A stretch of DNA of 64,000 nucleotides from Bhargavaea sp. CC-171006 (GCF_009761675.1 NZ_QUZH01000027.1:124001-188000); one strand, 5' to 3'. Positions 51,042-59,225 are shown, numbered from the stretch's first letter. Numbers and translations are program-made. The notes: generated by a model from the letters alone, not told the origin.

Positions 51042-51071
51042 TTGCACTAATCCCTGCTCTGCCGGTATGAT
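51042..51071 (+). promoter_or_regulatory. Promoter of the DUF7147 gene
   Basis: TTGCAC (51042-51047), 18-base spacer, TATGAT (51066-51071), in the divergent spacer with rsmD. Confidence 0.55.
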
Positions 51072-51098
51072 AGGATGAACAGAGAAAGGAGGACCCGC

Positions 51099-51482
51099 AT
51101 GATTACACAACGCTTTATTGAACTCGGCGAAGGGCTCGGTGACGTCTTTGAACTGTGCGAGCTGATCCGTTCAAATTCCGGCCGCCTTCATCGCGCCTTC
51201 ATCTTCACCGCAAGAGACAGCGGTGTCCTGTCGCTGGCCGCGGCCTTTGAACCCGCCGGAGAGGGCAGCTTCATGCCGATCTACATCTGCCGGGAAGGCA
51301 TCCGGAACAGCAGCAAAGGAAGTGCCCGTGTCACCCGCTTTCAGGAAGCCGCTGCAGAAGCCGGCGCCACTCCAGTCACAGTGGAAGTGCGTCCGTCAAA
51401 AGACTTTTCTGATCGGGACCAGTACTTCAGGCACATCACCGGCATCCTGCGGCTCAACCATCTGATTCCGCCGCTCCGGTAA
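51099..51482 (+). CDS. DUF7147 family protein of unknown function
   Basis: 127 residues, starting ITQRFIELGEGLGDVFEL and containing the conserved PIYICREGI and HITGILRLNHLIPPL stretches. This family is conserved in Bacillaceae next to ylbG and is sometimes mislabelled methylthioribose kinase; it has no kinase motif. AGGAGG lies just upstream of the ATG at 51099. It is convergent with ylbG, two bases apart. Confidence 0.8.
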   Translation: MITQRFIELGEGLGDVFELCELIRSNSGRLHRAFIFTARDSGVLSLAAAFEPAGEGSFMPIYICREGIRNSSKGSARVTRFQEAAAEAGATPVTVEVRPSKDFSDRDQYFRHITGILRLNHLIPPLR

Positions 51483-51483
51483 A

Positions 51484-51762
51484 TCAGATGCCTCCCTTAT
51501 AATCATACTCCTTTGCCTTGTCAGGTTTCGCGTTCTCAAATTCCGTTTTGATGAACGGCTTCATTGAGAGCTGGACCGACCGGACATATTGGAGTTTCTC
51601 AAGTTTTTTTGCCGTATCTTCCGCATCGTCGAAATCGCAGTACAGTACGGCATACTTCATCCGCTTGGAAATATATTGGACATGTCCATATTTCCTGAGC
51701 GCCTTCACCTGTTTGAGATGGTGAAGGTGGACGACGATTCCGCGCCGTTCAATCATGATCAT
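51484..51762 (-). CDS. ylbG: YlbG family protein (DUF2129)
   Basis: 92 residues with the family core [33 protein letters not shown] and the tail [17 protein letters not shown]. Function unknown. It normally stands between ylbF and rsmD, as here apart from the inserted neighbours. Two ATG codons (51762 and 51756) are equally possible starts. Confidence 0.92.
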   Translation of the reverse strand: MIMIERRGIVVHLHHLKQVKALRKYGHVQYISKRMKYAVLYCDFDDAEDTAKKLEKLQYVRSVQLSMKPFIKTEFENAKPDKAKEYDYKGGI

Positions 51763-51822
51763 CCCTACTTTCCTACCATAAAGAATACCATAAGGCGGAA
51801 AATCACGGCAACCGGATGGATA

Positions 51823-51851
51823 ATGACACAGAAACCGGTTTCTTTTATACT
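51823..51851 (+). promoter_or_regulatory. Promoter of the GDPD gene
   Basis: ATGACA (51823-51828), 17-base spacer, TATACT (51846-51851), 35 bases before the gene. Confidence 0.65.
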
Positions 51852-51886
51852 GGAGATAGTTTTCTCGGATACAGGGAGGGGTCAGA

Positions 51887-52825
51887 ATGACAAAGAAAAG
51901 AAAAGTCGCCCTGACGGTTGCAGCGGCCGGAGCCGCCGCCTGGGCCGGTTCGAAAATCTTATCGAAGCCCGAGGGCCGGACATCTGTACCTGCCCTGGAT
52001 TATGACGTGCCCATCATACTTGCCCACCGTGGCGGTGCCGGACTCGCACCCGAAAACACGGTGGCAGCCTTTGAGCGGGCCGCAGGGCTTGGTGTGCATG
52101 GATTTGAAATCGATGTCCACCTTACCAAGGATGAAGAGGTGATCGTCTTTCATGACGATACACTCGGACGGACAACCAACCTGGACGGCCGTCCCGGCGA
52201 CTATACGCTGGCCGAACTTGAGGAAGCGGATTTCGGCTACCATCATGAAGGCGAGGACGGTTCCTATCCGTTCAGGGGAAAGGCCGGGGGAGCCGTGCCG
52301 CTCCGGACACTTCTCGAGGACTTCCCCCATATGTTGGTCAATATCGACATGAAAGATGCGCCGGATACATACGAAGGCGGCCTCCTGCCTTCAAAGCTCT
52401 GGCGGGTCATCGAAGAAGCAGACGCAAGGCACAGAGTGGTCGTCACCAGTTTCCATGACAGCCAGATTGACCGGTTCAATCTATACGCCAGAAATCAGAT
52501 TGCCATCGGTGCCGGTGAACAGGAAGTCAGGCGCGCTTACCTCGCATTTGCGAGCGGCTTCGGCCACTTGTACCAGCCGAGGGCAGATGTGTTCCAGATT
52601 CCGGTCCGGTCCGGCATGTTCCCGCTGGATCTTCCGCCTTTCATCCGTTTTCTCGGGCGGCTCAATATCCCGGTCCATTATTGGACGATCAATGACAGGA
52701 CAACCATGGAGCGGCTGATCGCGGCCGGCGCAAAGGGGATCATCACGGACCGTCCGGATCTGGCCGCGGGACTTGCAGGCGGACCGGAAGACGAATTTGG
52801 GCACTCACAGGACGGCTTGGAGTAA
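51887..52825 (+). CDS. Glycerophosphodiester phosphodiesterase family protein
   Basis: Hydrolyses glycerophosphodiesters to glycerol 3-phosphate and an alcohol. GDPD TIM-barrel motifs are clear: [17 protein letters not shown] near residue 46, [19 protein letters not shown] near residue 73 and VNIDMKD near residue 151. An N-terminal hydrophobic stretch after Lys/Arg (about 5-24) suggests export or membrane anchoring. 312 residues. It is an insertion relative to the B. subtilis ylbF-ylbG order and abuts the composite repeat. Confidence 0.93.
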   Translation: MTKKRKVALTVAAAGAAAWAGSKILSKPEGRTSVPALDYDVPIILAHRGGAGLAPENTVAAFERAAGLGVHGFEIDVHLTKDEEVIVFHDDTLGRTTNLDGRPGDYTLAELEEADFGYHHEGEDGSYPFRGKAGGAVPLRTLLEDFPHMLVNIDMKDAPDTYEGGLLPSKLWRVIEEADARHRVVVTSFHDSQIDRFNLYARNQIAIGAGEQEVRRAYLAFASGFGHLYQPRADVFQIPVRSGMFPLDLPPFIRFLGRLNIPVHYWTINDRTTMERLIAAGAKGIITDRPDLAAGLAGGPEDEFGHSQDGLE

Positions 52826-52935
52826 ATCAGACCGCTCTGACAGATCATTAAGCTCATGAAATAAAGAGCCACCGGCACTCCTTATTAATTCATTCAAGAG
52901 ATGTCATTTAGAATGATTTACATTTTTTCAAGAGA

Positions 52936-53103
52936 AGTGTTGATTTACGGACGGACGCTTTCCGCGGGGAAGGCTAAGAGCCGGCGCCCATGCGAAGGTG
53001 GGCGTCTGCGCCCAAAAGCATAGCGTTGGGCAGCACCTACCTGCGAAGTCTCTCCGCACTTCCTTTTCCGCAGGAGTCGCCGCCCTTCACTCCAATCAAC
53101 AAA
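52936..53103. repeat. MITE-like repeat unit with GTTGATT ends and flanking TCAAGAGA
   Basis: About 168 bases bounded by inverted GTTGATT (52939) and AATCAAC (ending 53100), flanked by the direct octamer TCAAGAGA at 52928-52935 and 53104-53111. A further octamer copy lies at 52895-52902. The sequence (GACGCTTTCCGCGGGG near the left end, CCGCAGGAGTCGCCGCC near the right) is of the kind scattered in intergenic regions of many Bacillaceae. No transposase is encoded. Confidence 0.7.
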
Positions 53104-53112
53104 TCAAGAGAC

Positions 53113-53405
53113 TATGTATGGATTGAAGCGGAGGGCCCGAGACACCTGCGGGAAAAGCGTTAGCCGAAGACCCCGCAGGATGTTGCGCAATGCTCCGCAA
53201 CGCTGGCGCTTTTGCTCGCAGGAGATCTTCCGCTACGCGATGCGCACAGACGCCAGTCTCCGTACTGGCGCCGGCTAAGGCAACGCCCGCGGACTAGCGG
53301 ACGCCGTCACGAAGAACGGCGTCTGTGCCCAAAGCTTTACCTGCCACCAAAACGCAGTTTTGGTAAGCAAGGGCCCGCAGCGGAAATCCGGAGGATTTCA
53401 AGGAA
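53113..53405. repeat. Second, inverted part of the composite repeat, rich in hairpins
   Basis: It opens with GGATTGAAGCGGAGGGCCCG and CACCTGCGG, partly the reverse complement of the right end of the first unit. It holds hairpins CGCCAGT/ACTGGCG (about 53260), GACGCCGT/ACGGCGTC (about 53300-53324) and CCAAAAC/GTTTTGG (about 53347). The motif GGCGTCTGYGCCCAAA occurs here (53318) and in the first unit (53001). The right end (GGGCCCGCAGCGGAAATCC) recurs at 15.0 kb. Confidence 0.65.
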
Positions 53406-53460
53406 AAGAAAAAAACTGCAGACAAAGGAGCCATACACACTCACTTTGTCTACAGTCTGA

Positions 53461-53489
53461 AAGGAGATGCCCTCAGGCATCTCCTTTTT
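53461..53489. terminator. Hairpin terminator next to ylbF
   Basis: Perfect hairpin AAGGAGATGCC/GGCATCTCCTT (53461-53471, 53476-53486). The plus strand has a T run and the minus strand ends CCTTTC, so it acts best on plus-strand transcripts leaving the repeat and more weakly on ylbF. Confidence 0.65.
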
Positions 53490-53495
53490 CTGTAT

Positions 53496-53942
53496 TCAAG
53501 CACTGCAGGAACATCCGCCGCCCGTTCCGCAACTCCCGCCGCATGCTGAGTCGGTCTCGAAGAACGGGTTGCTCACAGGGACCTTGACGGATTCGGATAC
53601 CGTCTTTCCGATCAGCAGGCTCACTTCATCCAGAAGGTCCTGGAGATCGTTCTCGGCCACTTTAAGTGCGGCCACCTTGTCATTCAGGTCAAGCTCCCGT
53701 TTTTTTGTACGGACTTCCTTCATGACGGTGCTGTAGTCGGGATGATAGCGGCCGAACCGCTGTACTTCCTCGTACTGTTCCTTCAGCCTTGCAAAATCAG
53801 CGATCTCCTGCACAAGGCCGGGATCGGAATAAACTCTATGATGGGCAAGCCGGTACGCCTCCGCCGTTTCGGAAGAGACAATCATCCGGCTGAGCAGTTC
53901 GGATTCCTCGATGACCCGGAGCCATTCGTCGGTCATCATCAT
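53496..53942 (-). CDS. ylbF: YlbF, Y-complex RNA maturation/competence factor
   Basis: With YmcA and YaaT, YlbF forms a complex that carries Fe-S clusters and aids RNase Y mRNA maturation, affecting competence, biofilm and sporulation. Helical Com_YlbF core (EQYEEVQRFGRYHPDY, KKRELDLNDKVAALKVAENDLQ), then a C-terminal Cys cluster CGGSCGTGGGCSCSA like that of B. subtilis YlbF. About 148 residues with the ATG at 53942, eight bases after GGAG; an earlier GTG at 53951 is possible. It overlaps or abuts the murE end, so the two are co-transcribed. Confidence 0.93.
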   Translation of the reverse strand: MMMTDEWLRVIEESELLSRMIVSSETAEAYRLAHHRVYSDPGLVQEIADFARLKEQYEEVQRFGRYHPDYSTVMKEVRTKKRELDLNDKVAALKVAENDLQDLLDEVSLLIGKTVSESVKVPVSNPFFETDSACGGSCGTGGGCSCSA

Positions 53943-53947
53943 GGGCA

Positions 53948-55480
53948 TCACTCCATTCCACTCCCATCATACCAGAATCTGTCGGTCGTTTGTACTCTGT
54001 CATCTCCGTCTGCTGCGCCAGCTTCTGCCTCCCGCTCATCGAGAAACCGGAGAGCTGTCCGGAAATCCGAGAACGGTCTCGAGGAAGACTTTGAAATCTG
54101 GATCTCCTCGTGCCCCTTTCCGGCGATTAACACGATGTCCCCGGGATCAGCCTCGTAGATGGCACCGCGGATTGCCTGCTCCCTGTCCGGCTCGGCTCGG
54201 ACCATGGCTGACGAATTCTTTAGCCCTTCCATGACGTCGGAGATAATCCGGGCCGGCTCCTCGCTTCTCGGATTGTCGGAAGTCACCCAGACAGAATCCG
54301 AATACTCTCCCGCGACCCTCCCCATCTGGGGCCGTTTTTCCCTGTCCCGGTCCCCCCCACATCCAAAAACCGATATCAGCCTGCCGGTACACACAGAGGA
54401 AAGCGCACTGAGGACAGCCTCAAGGGCATCGGGTGTATGGGCATAGTCGACAAATACTCTGATACCGGCACCTCCCGCTTCCTGCATCCTGCCCTCGGGC
54501 AGGGATAGCCGGGCTGCATATTTGCATAGATCTGCCAGCCCGAACCCTGCCGCCATAAGAGATGCAAAAGCCGCTGCGGCATTTAGCCGGTTATGCCGGC
54601 CTTCAACCGGGGCACGGATGCCTGCATGCGTCTCACCGGCAGTGATGATCCAATCCCCTTTGCCGTTATCAACGATTCTGAGATGTGTTTCTCCTCCGGA
54701 CTGCTCGCCGAAGGTCTTCACCGGCAGCCTGTCACCGGTAATAGACAGGACGGCAGGGTCCTCAGAGTTCACAATGATCTGCCCGGCAAGATCTGACAAC
54801 CTGCCCTTGGCGCGCAGATAGGCTTCTTCGCCTCCGTGTTCTGCATGATGGTCCGTTCCGATATTGAGGAAGATCCCGTAATCAATGCTGCAATGGTCGA
54901 GCCGTCTGCCCGATAACCCGAGCGAGGAAGCCTCCATTGCGACATGCGTGACCCCTTCATCCGCACAGTACCTGAGAACTCTGTGAAGATGGGCGGGCGG
55001 CAGGGTGGTCATCGGCGGGATCTGAAGAGGGGCTTTTCTTCCAGCGATCCACACACCGAGTGTACCGATTACCGCAGCCCGAATGCCGCATGATTTCAGC
55101 AGCTGTCCGATAAACCTGGTGGTTGTTGTTTTTCCGTTCGTTCCGGTCACTGCGAACACGGTCAGCTCCCTGGATGGATGGCCGTAGAATGCAGAGCAGG
55201 AATATGCCAGAAAATCAGCGGCATCCGGTACTGAAACTGCCGACACGCCCTTCGGAAGCGCAGGCGGACGGGAAATGTCGGTGACAACCGCAACTGCGCC
55301 GTTGCGAAGAGCTTCCTGTATATGATCCAGACCGCTGGACGAACGCCCTTTTCTTGCCACGAACACCGAACCGGGAGTGACCTCGGCCGAATGATCCGTC
55401 ACGCCGCTGACAAGCGCCCGGAAGTCCCCGCCCTTTGCCGTGCACGGCCAGTTTTTCAGCAGCTCGCATAATTCGATCAT
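53948..55480 (-). CDS. murE: MurE-type UDP-MurNAc-tripeptide ligase, predicted meso-DAP-specific
   Basis: Adds the third residue of the peptidoglycan stem peptide. All Mur ligase parts are present over 510 residues: N-terminal UDP-binding domain, ATP loop TGTNGKTTTT at 112-121, EASSLGL, the EGRHNRLNAAAAFA region, and a C-terminal domain with the substrate motif DNPR at 402-405, the sequence that marks meso-DAP use; Lys-specific enzymes differ there. The ATG at 55480 has AAGGGG upstream. The open frame extends 100 codons further without support. It lies far from the dcw cluster, which lacks murE, and is divergent from an aspartokinase gene. Whether this is the only MurE or a sporulation paralogue cannot be told from the window. 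Confidence 0.9.
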   Translation of the reverse strand: MIELCELLKNWPCTAKGGDFRALVSGVTDHSAEVTPGSVFVARKGRSSSGLDHIQEALRNGAVAVVTDISRPPALPKGVSAVSVPDAADFLAYSCSAFYGHPSRELTVFAVTGTNGKTTTTRFIGQLLKSCGIRAAVIGTLGVWIAGRKAPLQIPPMTTLPPAHLHRVLRYCADEGVTHVAMEASSLGLSGRRLDHCSIDYGIFLNIGTDHHAEHGGEEAYLRAKGRLSDLAGQIIVNSEDPAVLSITGDRLPVKTFGEQSGGETHLRIVDNGKGDWIITAGETHAGIRAPVEGRHNRLNAAAAFASLMAAGFGLADLCKYAARLSLPEGRMQEAGGAGIRVFVDYAHTPDALEAVLSALSSVCTGRLISVFGCGGDRDREKRPQMGRVAGEYSDSVWVTSDNPRSEEPARIISDVMEGLKNSSAMVRAEPDREQAIRGAIYEADPGDIVLIAGKGHEEIQISKSSSRPFSDFRTALRFLDEREAEAGAADGDDRVQTTDRFWYDGSGME

Positions 55481-55594
55481 GCCTGACCCCTTCCCGAACA
55501 TTTTTGTTCCGAGCGAATACATTATGTTGGAGTACCCTCCATCGTATGTAGGACGGTGGTTGAATGACACGAAGAAAGATGGTGGCGTAGTTCG
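55481..55594. promoter_or_regulatory. Divergent murE / aspartokinase promoter region
   Basis: The minus strand has CATACGAT (55541-55548), one base from the sigma-E -10 consensus CATACAAT, with GTCATTCA 12 bases upstream (55561-55568) as a partial -35. The plus strand has AATACATT (55516-55523), a weaker sigma-E/K-like -10. No good sigma-A promoter is seen in either direction. The assignment is by eye. Confidence 0.4.
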
Positions 55595-56323
55595 ATGATC
55601 ATCCAGAAATTTGGAGGGGTCGCCATGAGGGATAGCAGCTCCAGAAAAGCATGCATTCGTCATATCAGAAGGGCGATCAAAGAACATGGGAAGGTCGTCA
55701 TAGTCGTATCCGCCATGGGAAGGACAGGAGATCCATACTCGACGGACAGCTTGCTGTCCATCAGTGAAGCGCTCGGCATCTCTCCTCATGCTCAGGATGT
55801 AGCGGCCGGTTGCGGAGAACTTCTGGCCTCGGCGATCATGTCTGCAGAGCTTGAAATGGAAGGAATAGAAAACGAACTGATCTATGGCGGCCGTTCCGGA
55901 ATTCTGACTGAGGGACCATTTGGCAGTGCAGACCTTAAGATGGAACTGGAGCCGTTTTTCCGGATCTGGGGTGACCGCAATGTTGCAGTCGTTCCCGGTT
56001 TCCAGGGAACAGGTCGCGACGGGCGGATCAGGACGACAGGACGGGGCGGAAGCGACCTCACAGCGGTGGTGCTGGGTGATATGCTTGGTGCTGAAATCGT
56101 CGAATTCTTCAAGGACGTACCGGGTGTATTGGAAGCGGATCCTTCCATTAAGCCGGATGCAAAGCTGTATGAATCACTTTCCTACACAGAATTGCTTCCG
56201 CTTCTCGAGACAGGGCGTCCCGTTATCCAAAAAAAAGCGGCACTGTATGCCGCGATGGCATCCGTGCCGCTTCATATCCGCAGTTTTTCCGAAGAATGTC
56301 CGGGAACCTTCGTAACCGGGTGA
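55595..56323 (+). CDS. Aspartokinase catalytic domain without ACT regulatory domains
   Basis: Amino-acid kinase fold of 242 residues. Aspartokinase motifs in order: QKFGG at 4-8, VVSAMGRT near 37-44, SGILTEGPFG at 101-110, TGRGGSDLTAV at 148-158 and FKDVPGVLEADP at 172-183. Usual bacterial enzymes are about 400-450 residues with two C-terminal ACT domains that bind Lys, Thr or DAP; here the chain ends after the kinase domain. It should make aspartyl phosphate, the entry to DAP, dipicolinate and lysine, without the normal feedback. The start is weakly supported (GGTGG ten bases upstream). Divergent from a DAP-type murE. Confidence 0.85.
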   Translation: MIIQKFGGVAMRDSSSRKACIRHIRRAIKEHGKVVIVVSAMGRTGDPYSTDSLLSISEALGISPHAQDVAAGCGELLASAIMSAELEMEGIENELIYGGRSGILTEGPFGSADLKMELEPFFRIWGDRNVAVVPGFQGTGRDGRIRTTGRGGSDLTAVVLGDMLGAEIVEFFKDVPGVLEADPSIKPDAKLYESLSYTELLPLLETGRPVIQKKAALYAAMASVPLHIRSFSEECPGTFVTG

Positions 56324-56358
56324 CCGGCCGCCTCACTCGGATGAGCCGGCCGGTTCCT
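56323..56358. terminator. Hairpin between aspartokinase and ylbC
   Basis: Perfect 8-base arms ACCGGCCG/CGGCCGGT (56323-56330, 56347-56354) followed by TCCTTCC on the plus strand. It spans the ylbC stop codon. The T tract is poor. Confidence 0.4.
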
Positions 56359-57394
56359 TCCGGTTAAGAAACAGATGTGAATACACTTTATTGGATACAC
56401 CGGCTGCCTGCCGGTTGTATTTCCGATCAAAAATCAATTCACGGTGCTCTGTGGAATTAATCCAGCCGTGGACGGTTGCCGCGGAATCCACGTAGTCAGC
56501 CGCAATGTTTTCTCCAGCCTCGCTGTAATTGATGCCCGCCAGTTTGAGCTGGTCTGACAGCGGGCCGACGCCTTCCTCCGAACGGCTGCTTCTGGCAGCA
56601 TCGGCCGCGCGCTCCCGGGCTATTACAGCCACACCTGCGTCCGCCTTCAGCGGCAGTAATTCATACCGCTGCCGGAAAACATTCGTCAGTTCCATGACCT
56701 GTTGCTCGGCCGCCCGGTCCGCAGCAATCTGCACTGCAGATGACAGCGGCTCCGTCGCAATGAGATGCCCTTCGTACGTCATCTCGTACGGCTGATGCAG
56801 GACAAGCACACGAGGAGTCACGAATCGGACAGCCATGACCTCTCCCTCTTCCCGGTCGGCATATACCTGGGCATAAACGCCGTCGTAGGCCACAAGGAGC
56901 CGCTCCTCCAAATCATCGCCGTTCAGGGAGAACAGGTACCGGCTGGTCCCGATTTCAACGCTGACCTCAGGTTCGATGATGGTATAACGGTAGATTTCCT
57001 CCATCGGCTCTCTGATGCTGAACGGGCTTACATCCAAGTCCACGCCGGCAGCATACACCTGATTGACTGTCCCGTCCTGGACACCGGCCATCATATAAGT
57101 ATTCTCAGAGCGGTTATATACCCACCATTCGTATCCATACATCGAAGGCTCTATCCGATCCGGCCTCCCGAATTCTTCGGTTAGCTTTTCTGTCCCCTCA
57201 CCGACAAGAACAGAAAGACCGCTTTCCGGCCGGCTGACCGTCTCATACCCCGACGGCGAGGCCCCCTCTCCAGGCATGGCCGAATTCGGCACAGGCGAAA
57301 TCAGAGGTTCATTCTCTTTTGTTCCCTGTGTCGTGAAGAGGAACACTGCCGTAATGGCAGCCAGGACCGCAATTAGCCTGAGAGTAAATTTCAA
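56333..57394 (-). CDS. ylbC: YlbC-like secreted CAP-domain protein
   Basis: 353 residues: an N-terminal signal or anchor (about 5-22), a low-complexity linker, a CAP-associated domain (about 60-200; LVGEGTEKLTEEFGRPDRIEPSMYGYEWWVYN) and a C-terminal CAP/SCP domain (ELTNVFRQRYELLPLKAD, NYSEAGENIAADY, VHGWINSTEHRELIFD). This layout is that of B. subtilis YlbC, which occupies the same region. Function unknown; an extracellular location is likely. Confidence 0.88.
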   Translation of the reverse strand: MKFTLRLIAVLAAITAVFLFTTQGTKENEPLISPVPNSAMPGEGASPSGYETVSRPESGLSVLVGEGTEKLTEEFGRPDRIEPSMYGYEWWVYNRSENTYMMAGVQDGTVNQVYAAGVDLDVSPFSIREPMEEIYRYTIIEPEVSVEIGTSRYLFSLNGDDLEERLLVAYDGVYAQVYADREEGEVMAVRFVTPRVLVLHQPYEMTYEGHLIATEPLSSAVQIAADRAAEQQVMELTNVFRQRYELLPLKADAGVAVIARERAADAARSSRSEEGVGPLSDQLKLAGINYSEAGENIAADYVDSAATVHGWINSTEHRELIFDRKYNRQAAGVSNKVYSHLFLNRKEPAGSSE

Positions 57395-57466
57395 TTAAAA
57401 AACTCCTCGATCTCTGTTTATTGGGACCATTATAACAGTGCGGCGACTTTGGACACAATCTTGTCA

Positions 57467-57495
57467 TTGCAACTGTTTTCCCGTTGTTCTATCAT
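57467..57495 (+). promoter_or_regulatory. Promoter of the YugN-like gene
   Basis: TTGCAA (57467-57472), 17-base spacer, TATCAT (57490-57495), about 50 bases before the start. Confidence 0.6.
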
Positions 57496-57545
57496 AGATG
57501 GGGTATGATATGCAGACAGACCGCACCAAAGGAGGCGTACTGAAT

Positions 57546-57911
57546 ATGTACTTTGAAAACACCGGCATCGAAGGCGTTGCCGCCGATCTTCAGTTACTTG
57601 ATGACATTATGAACAAACATGGCCTCATCCGCGCTGAACAGTGGGACTACGAACGGGTAAGCTATGACAAGAAAATCGTCATCAAGGAAGGCACTTACTA
57701 TCTCCGCGTTTTCGGATACACGACAGACGGCGACGTCGGAGCACGGGATGCGGTTATTAATCTGAAGAAGCCCGTAATCGGCAAGCACTATTATCCGCAT
57801 GGAGTCGAATATGGTGAAGATGAATACTTCCCTGACTACCTTCTGGAAAACTGCACACAGACCCTTCTTGCACTGAAAGAAGATCTGAAACCGTACGAAC
57901 TGCAACGCTGA
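57546..57911 (+). CDS. YugN-like family protein (YlbA position)
   Basis: 121 residues of the YugN-like family: MYFENTGIEGVAADLQLLDDIMNKHGL, then WDYERVSYDKKI and HYYPHGVEYGEDEYFP. Function unknown; soluble. The ATG at 57546 is favoured by AAAGGAGG ten bases upstream. It is followed by a strong terminator. Confidence 0.85.
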   Translation: MYFENTGIEGVAADLQLLDDIMNKHGLIRAEQWDYERVSYDKKIVIKEGTYYLRVFGYTTDGDVGARDAVINLKKPVIGKHYYPHGVEYGEDEYFPDYLLENCTQTLLALKEDLKPYELQR

Positions 57912-57917
57912 CGGCAT

Positions 57918-57947
57918 GCCCCGCTTCTCCAAGCGGGGCTTTTTTTA
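57918..57947 (+). terminator. Terminator of the YugN-like gene
   Basis: Perfect hairpin GCCCCGCTT/AAGCGGGGC (57918-57926, 57931-57939) followed by eight T. Confidence 0.92.
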
Positions 57948-58002
57948 TTGTACGCTTGAGAAGGTTGAATTTTCTCTTCTATTCAAACTTCTTTTTGTTG
58001 GC

Positions 58003-58008
58003 TATAAT
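58003..58008 (+). promoter_or_regulatory. -10 box of the AI-2E family permease gene
   Basis: Perfect TATAAT 34 bases before the start codon; no clear -35 box at 17 bases. Confidence 0.5.
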
Positions 58009-58041
58009 AAATGTATCAACCATCTGGGAGAGACCTCATTC

Positions 58042-59100
58042 ATGGGAAAATGGCTGAACCGCCGCACTTTTACAATCATCTTCCTCACCATCATCGCAGT
58101 CCTGACCGCTTTCTTTATCCTGCCGGTCTCACTGCCGCTCATATTCGCCCTGATCACCGCAATTCTTCTTGAGCCGATTGTCCGGATGACGATGACCCGG
58201 TTCAAATGGAAGAGAAAGATGACCGTGATTTCGGTGTATGTCTTCTTCCTGCTTCTGCTGGTCCTTTTAATCTACTTTACAGTGACACAGCTTGTCGGTC
58301 GTCTGATCAATTTCACGAAGTCTGCTCCGGATACATTTAATGCCATAGCCGGCGCTTGGATCGACATGCAGGACAAAATGTTCAACTACACGGAAGGCAT
58401 GCCGCTTGAAGTTGTGGAGTCCATCCAGAACGGGATGAATCAGGTAATTGAATCGGCCCGGGATTTCCTGCTTGCCTTCGTCAACTACGACGTGATCACC
58501 GGACTTTTGACCGGAATTCCAAATTTCCTGGTCAGCCTCCTGTTCTATGCCATTGCGCTCTTCCTATTCATGCTCGATCTCCCAGGACTCAAAAACAAGG
58601 TCTTCAAGCACCTGACCGACGGCACCTCGAAGAAGGTGAAACTGATGACGGACCGCCTCAACCGGACCGTTTTCGGCTTTATCAAGGCACAATTCCTTGT
58701 CAGCCTGATTATCCTTGCCGCGTCGTTTGTCGGCCTGCTCATCATAAAGCCCGAATATGCCATACTGATGTCGATTATAATTTGGATCATCGATCTGATT
58801 CCAATTCTCGGGTCAATCATCATCCTTGCCCCCTGGTCGATTTATCAATTTGCAATCGGTGATGTGGCAGAAGGAACGAAACTGGCAATCCTTGCCGCCA
58901 TCCTTCTCGTAATCCGCCGTACAGTGGAACCGAAAGTGATGGGCGAGCAGATCGGCCTTTCCCCTCTGGCCACACTGATCTCAATGTTCATCGGCCTGAA
59001 ACTTTTCGGCTTTCTCGGACTGTTTATCGGCCCGATGATCGTCATCCTCTTTACGACAGCGCGGGAAGCGGGCATCATCCGGCTCGAATTCAAGATCTGA
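58042..59100 (+). CDS. AI-2E family (YtvI-like) transporter
   Basis: Polytopic membrane protein of 352 residues with about eight hydrophobic segments. The family signatures IIIWIIDLIPILGSIIILAPW (about 250-270) and the C-terminal GLKLFGFLGLFIGPMIVIL are clear. Members of this superfamily include the TqsA autoinducer exporter and YtvI sporulation proteins; the substrate here is unknown. The ATG at 58042 follows GGGAGAG nine bases upstream. Confidence 0.88.
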   Translation: MGKWLNRRTFTIIFLTIIAVLTAFFILPVSLPLIFALITAILLEPIVRMTMTRFKWKRKMTVISVYVFFLLLLVLLIYFTVTQLVGRLINFTKSAPDTFNAIAGAWIDMQDKMFNYTEGMPLEVVESIQNGMNQVIESARDFLLAFVNYDVITGLLTGIPNFLVSLLFYAIALFLFMLDLPGLKNKVFKHLTDGTSKKVKLMTDRLNRTVFGFIKAQFLVSLIILAASFVGLLIIKPEYAILMSIIIWIIDLIPILGSIIILAPWSIYQFAIGDVAEGTKLAILAAILLVIRRTVEPKVMGEQIGLSPLATLISMFIGLKLFGFLGLFIGPMIVILFTTAREAGIIRLEFKI

Positions 59101-59125
59101 ATATCTGCTTTCATAAGAAATCTCG

Positions 59126-59167
59126 GACTGCCGGCAAAAATGGCTCCGCCCTGCCTGCAGTCTTTTT
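59126..59167 (+). terminator. Terminator of the AI-2E family gene
   Basis: Hairpin GACTGC/GCAGTC (59126-59131, 59157-59162) with inner pairing and five T, about 25 bases after the stop. Confidence 0.7.
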
Positions 59168-59188
59168 GGCTATAAGCAAATCCAAAAA

Positions 59189-59222
59189 ACAGCATGTCAT
59201 GCTGTTGAGCATGACATGCTGT
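59189..59222 (-). terminator. Long perfect inverted repeat, terminator of the cta cluster
   Basis: Arms of 15 bases (ACAGCATGTCATGCT, then a GTTG loop, then the exact complement). On the minus strand the stem is followed by six T, so it can terminate ctaM/ctaG transcription. Each arm itself contains the palindrome GCATGnCATGC. Confidence 0.75.
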
Positions 59223-59225
59223 CTG

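Larger units (their letters stand above)
52826..53495. other. 670-bp non-coding stretch between GDPD and ylbF
   Basis: Filled by a composite, hairpin-rich repeat (52936-53405) plus a terminator next to ylbF. Open frames inside it show no protein-family likeness, follow the repeat symmetry and are not annotated. Confidence 0.75.

Noticed and set aside
53212-53587. Plus-strand frames of 75-82 codons in the repeat region
   Set aside because: They run through hairpins and the terminator next to ylbF and lack ribosome sites; better explained by the repeat.
55481-55789. 100-residue N-terminal extension of murE
   Set aside because: It would run through the divergent aspartokinase gene, has no family counterpart, and ATG 55480 has a good ribosome site.
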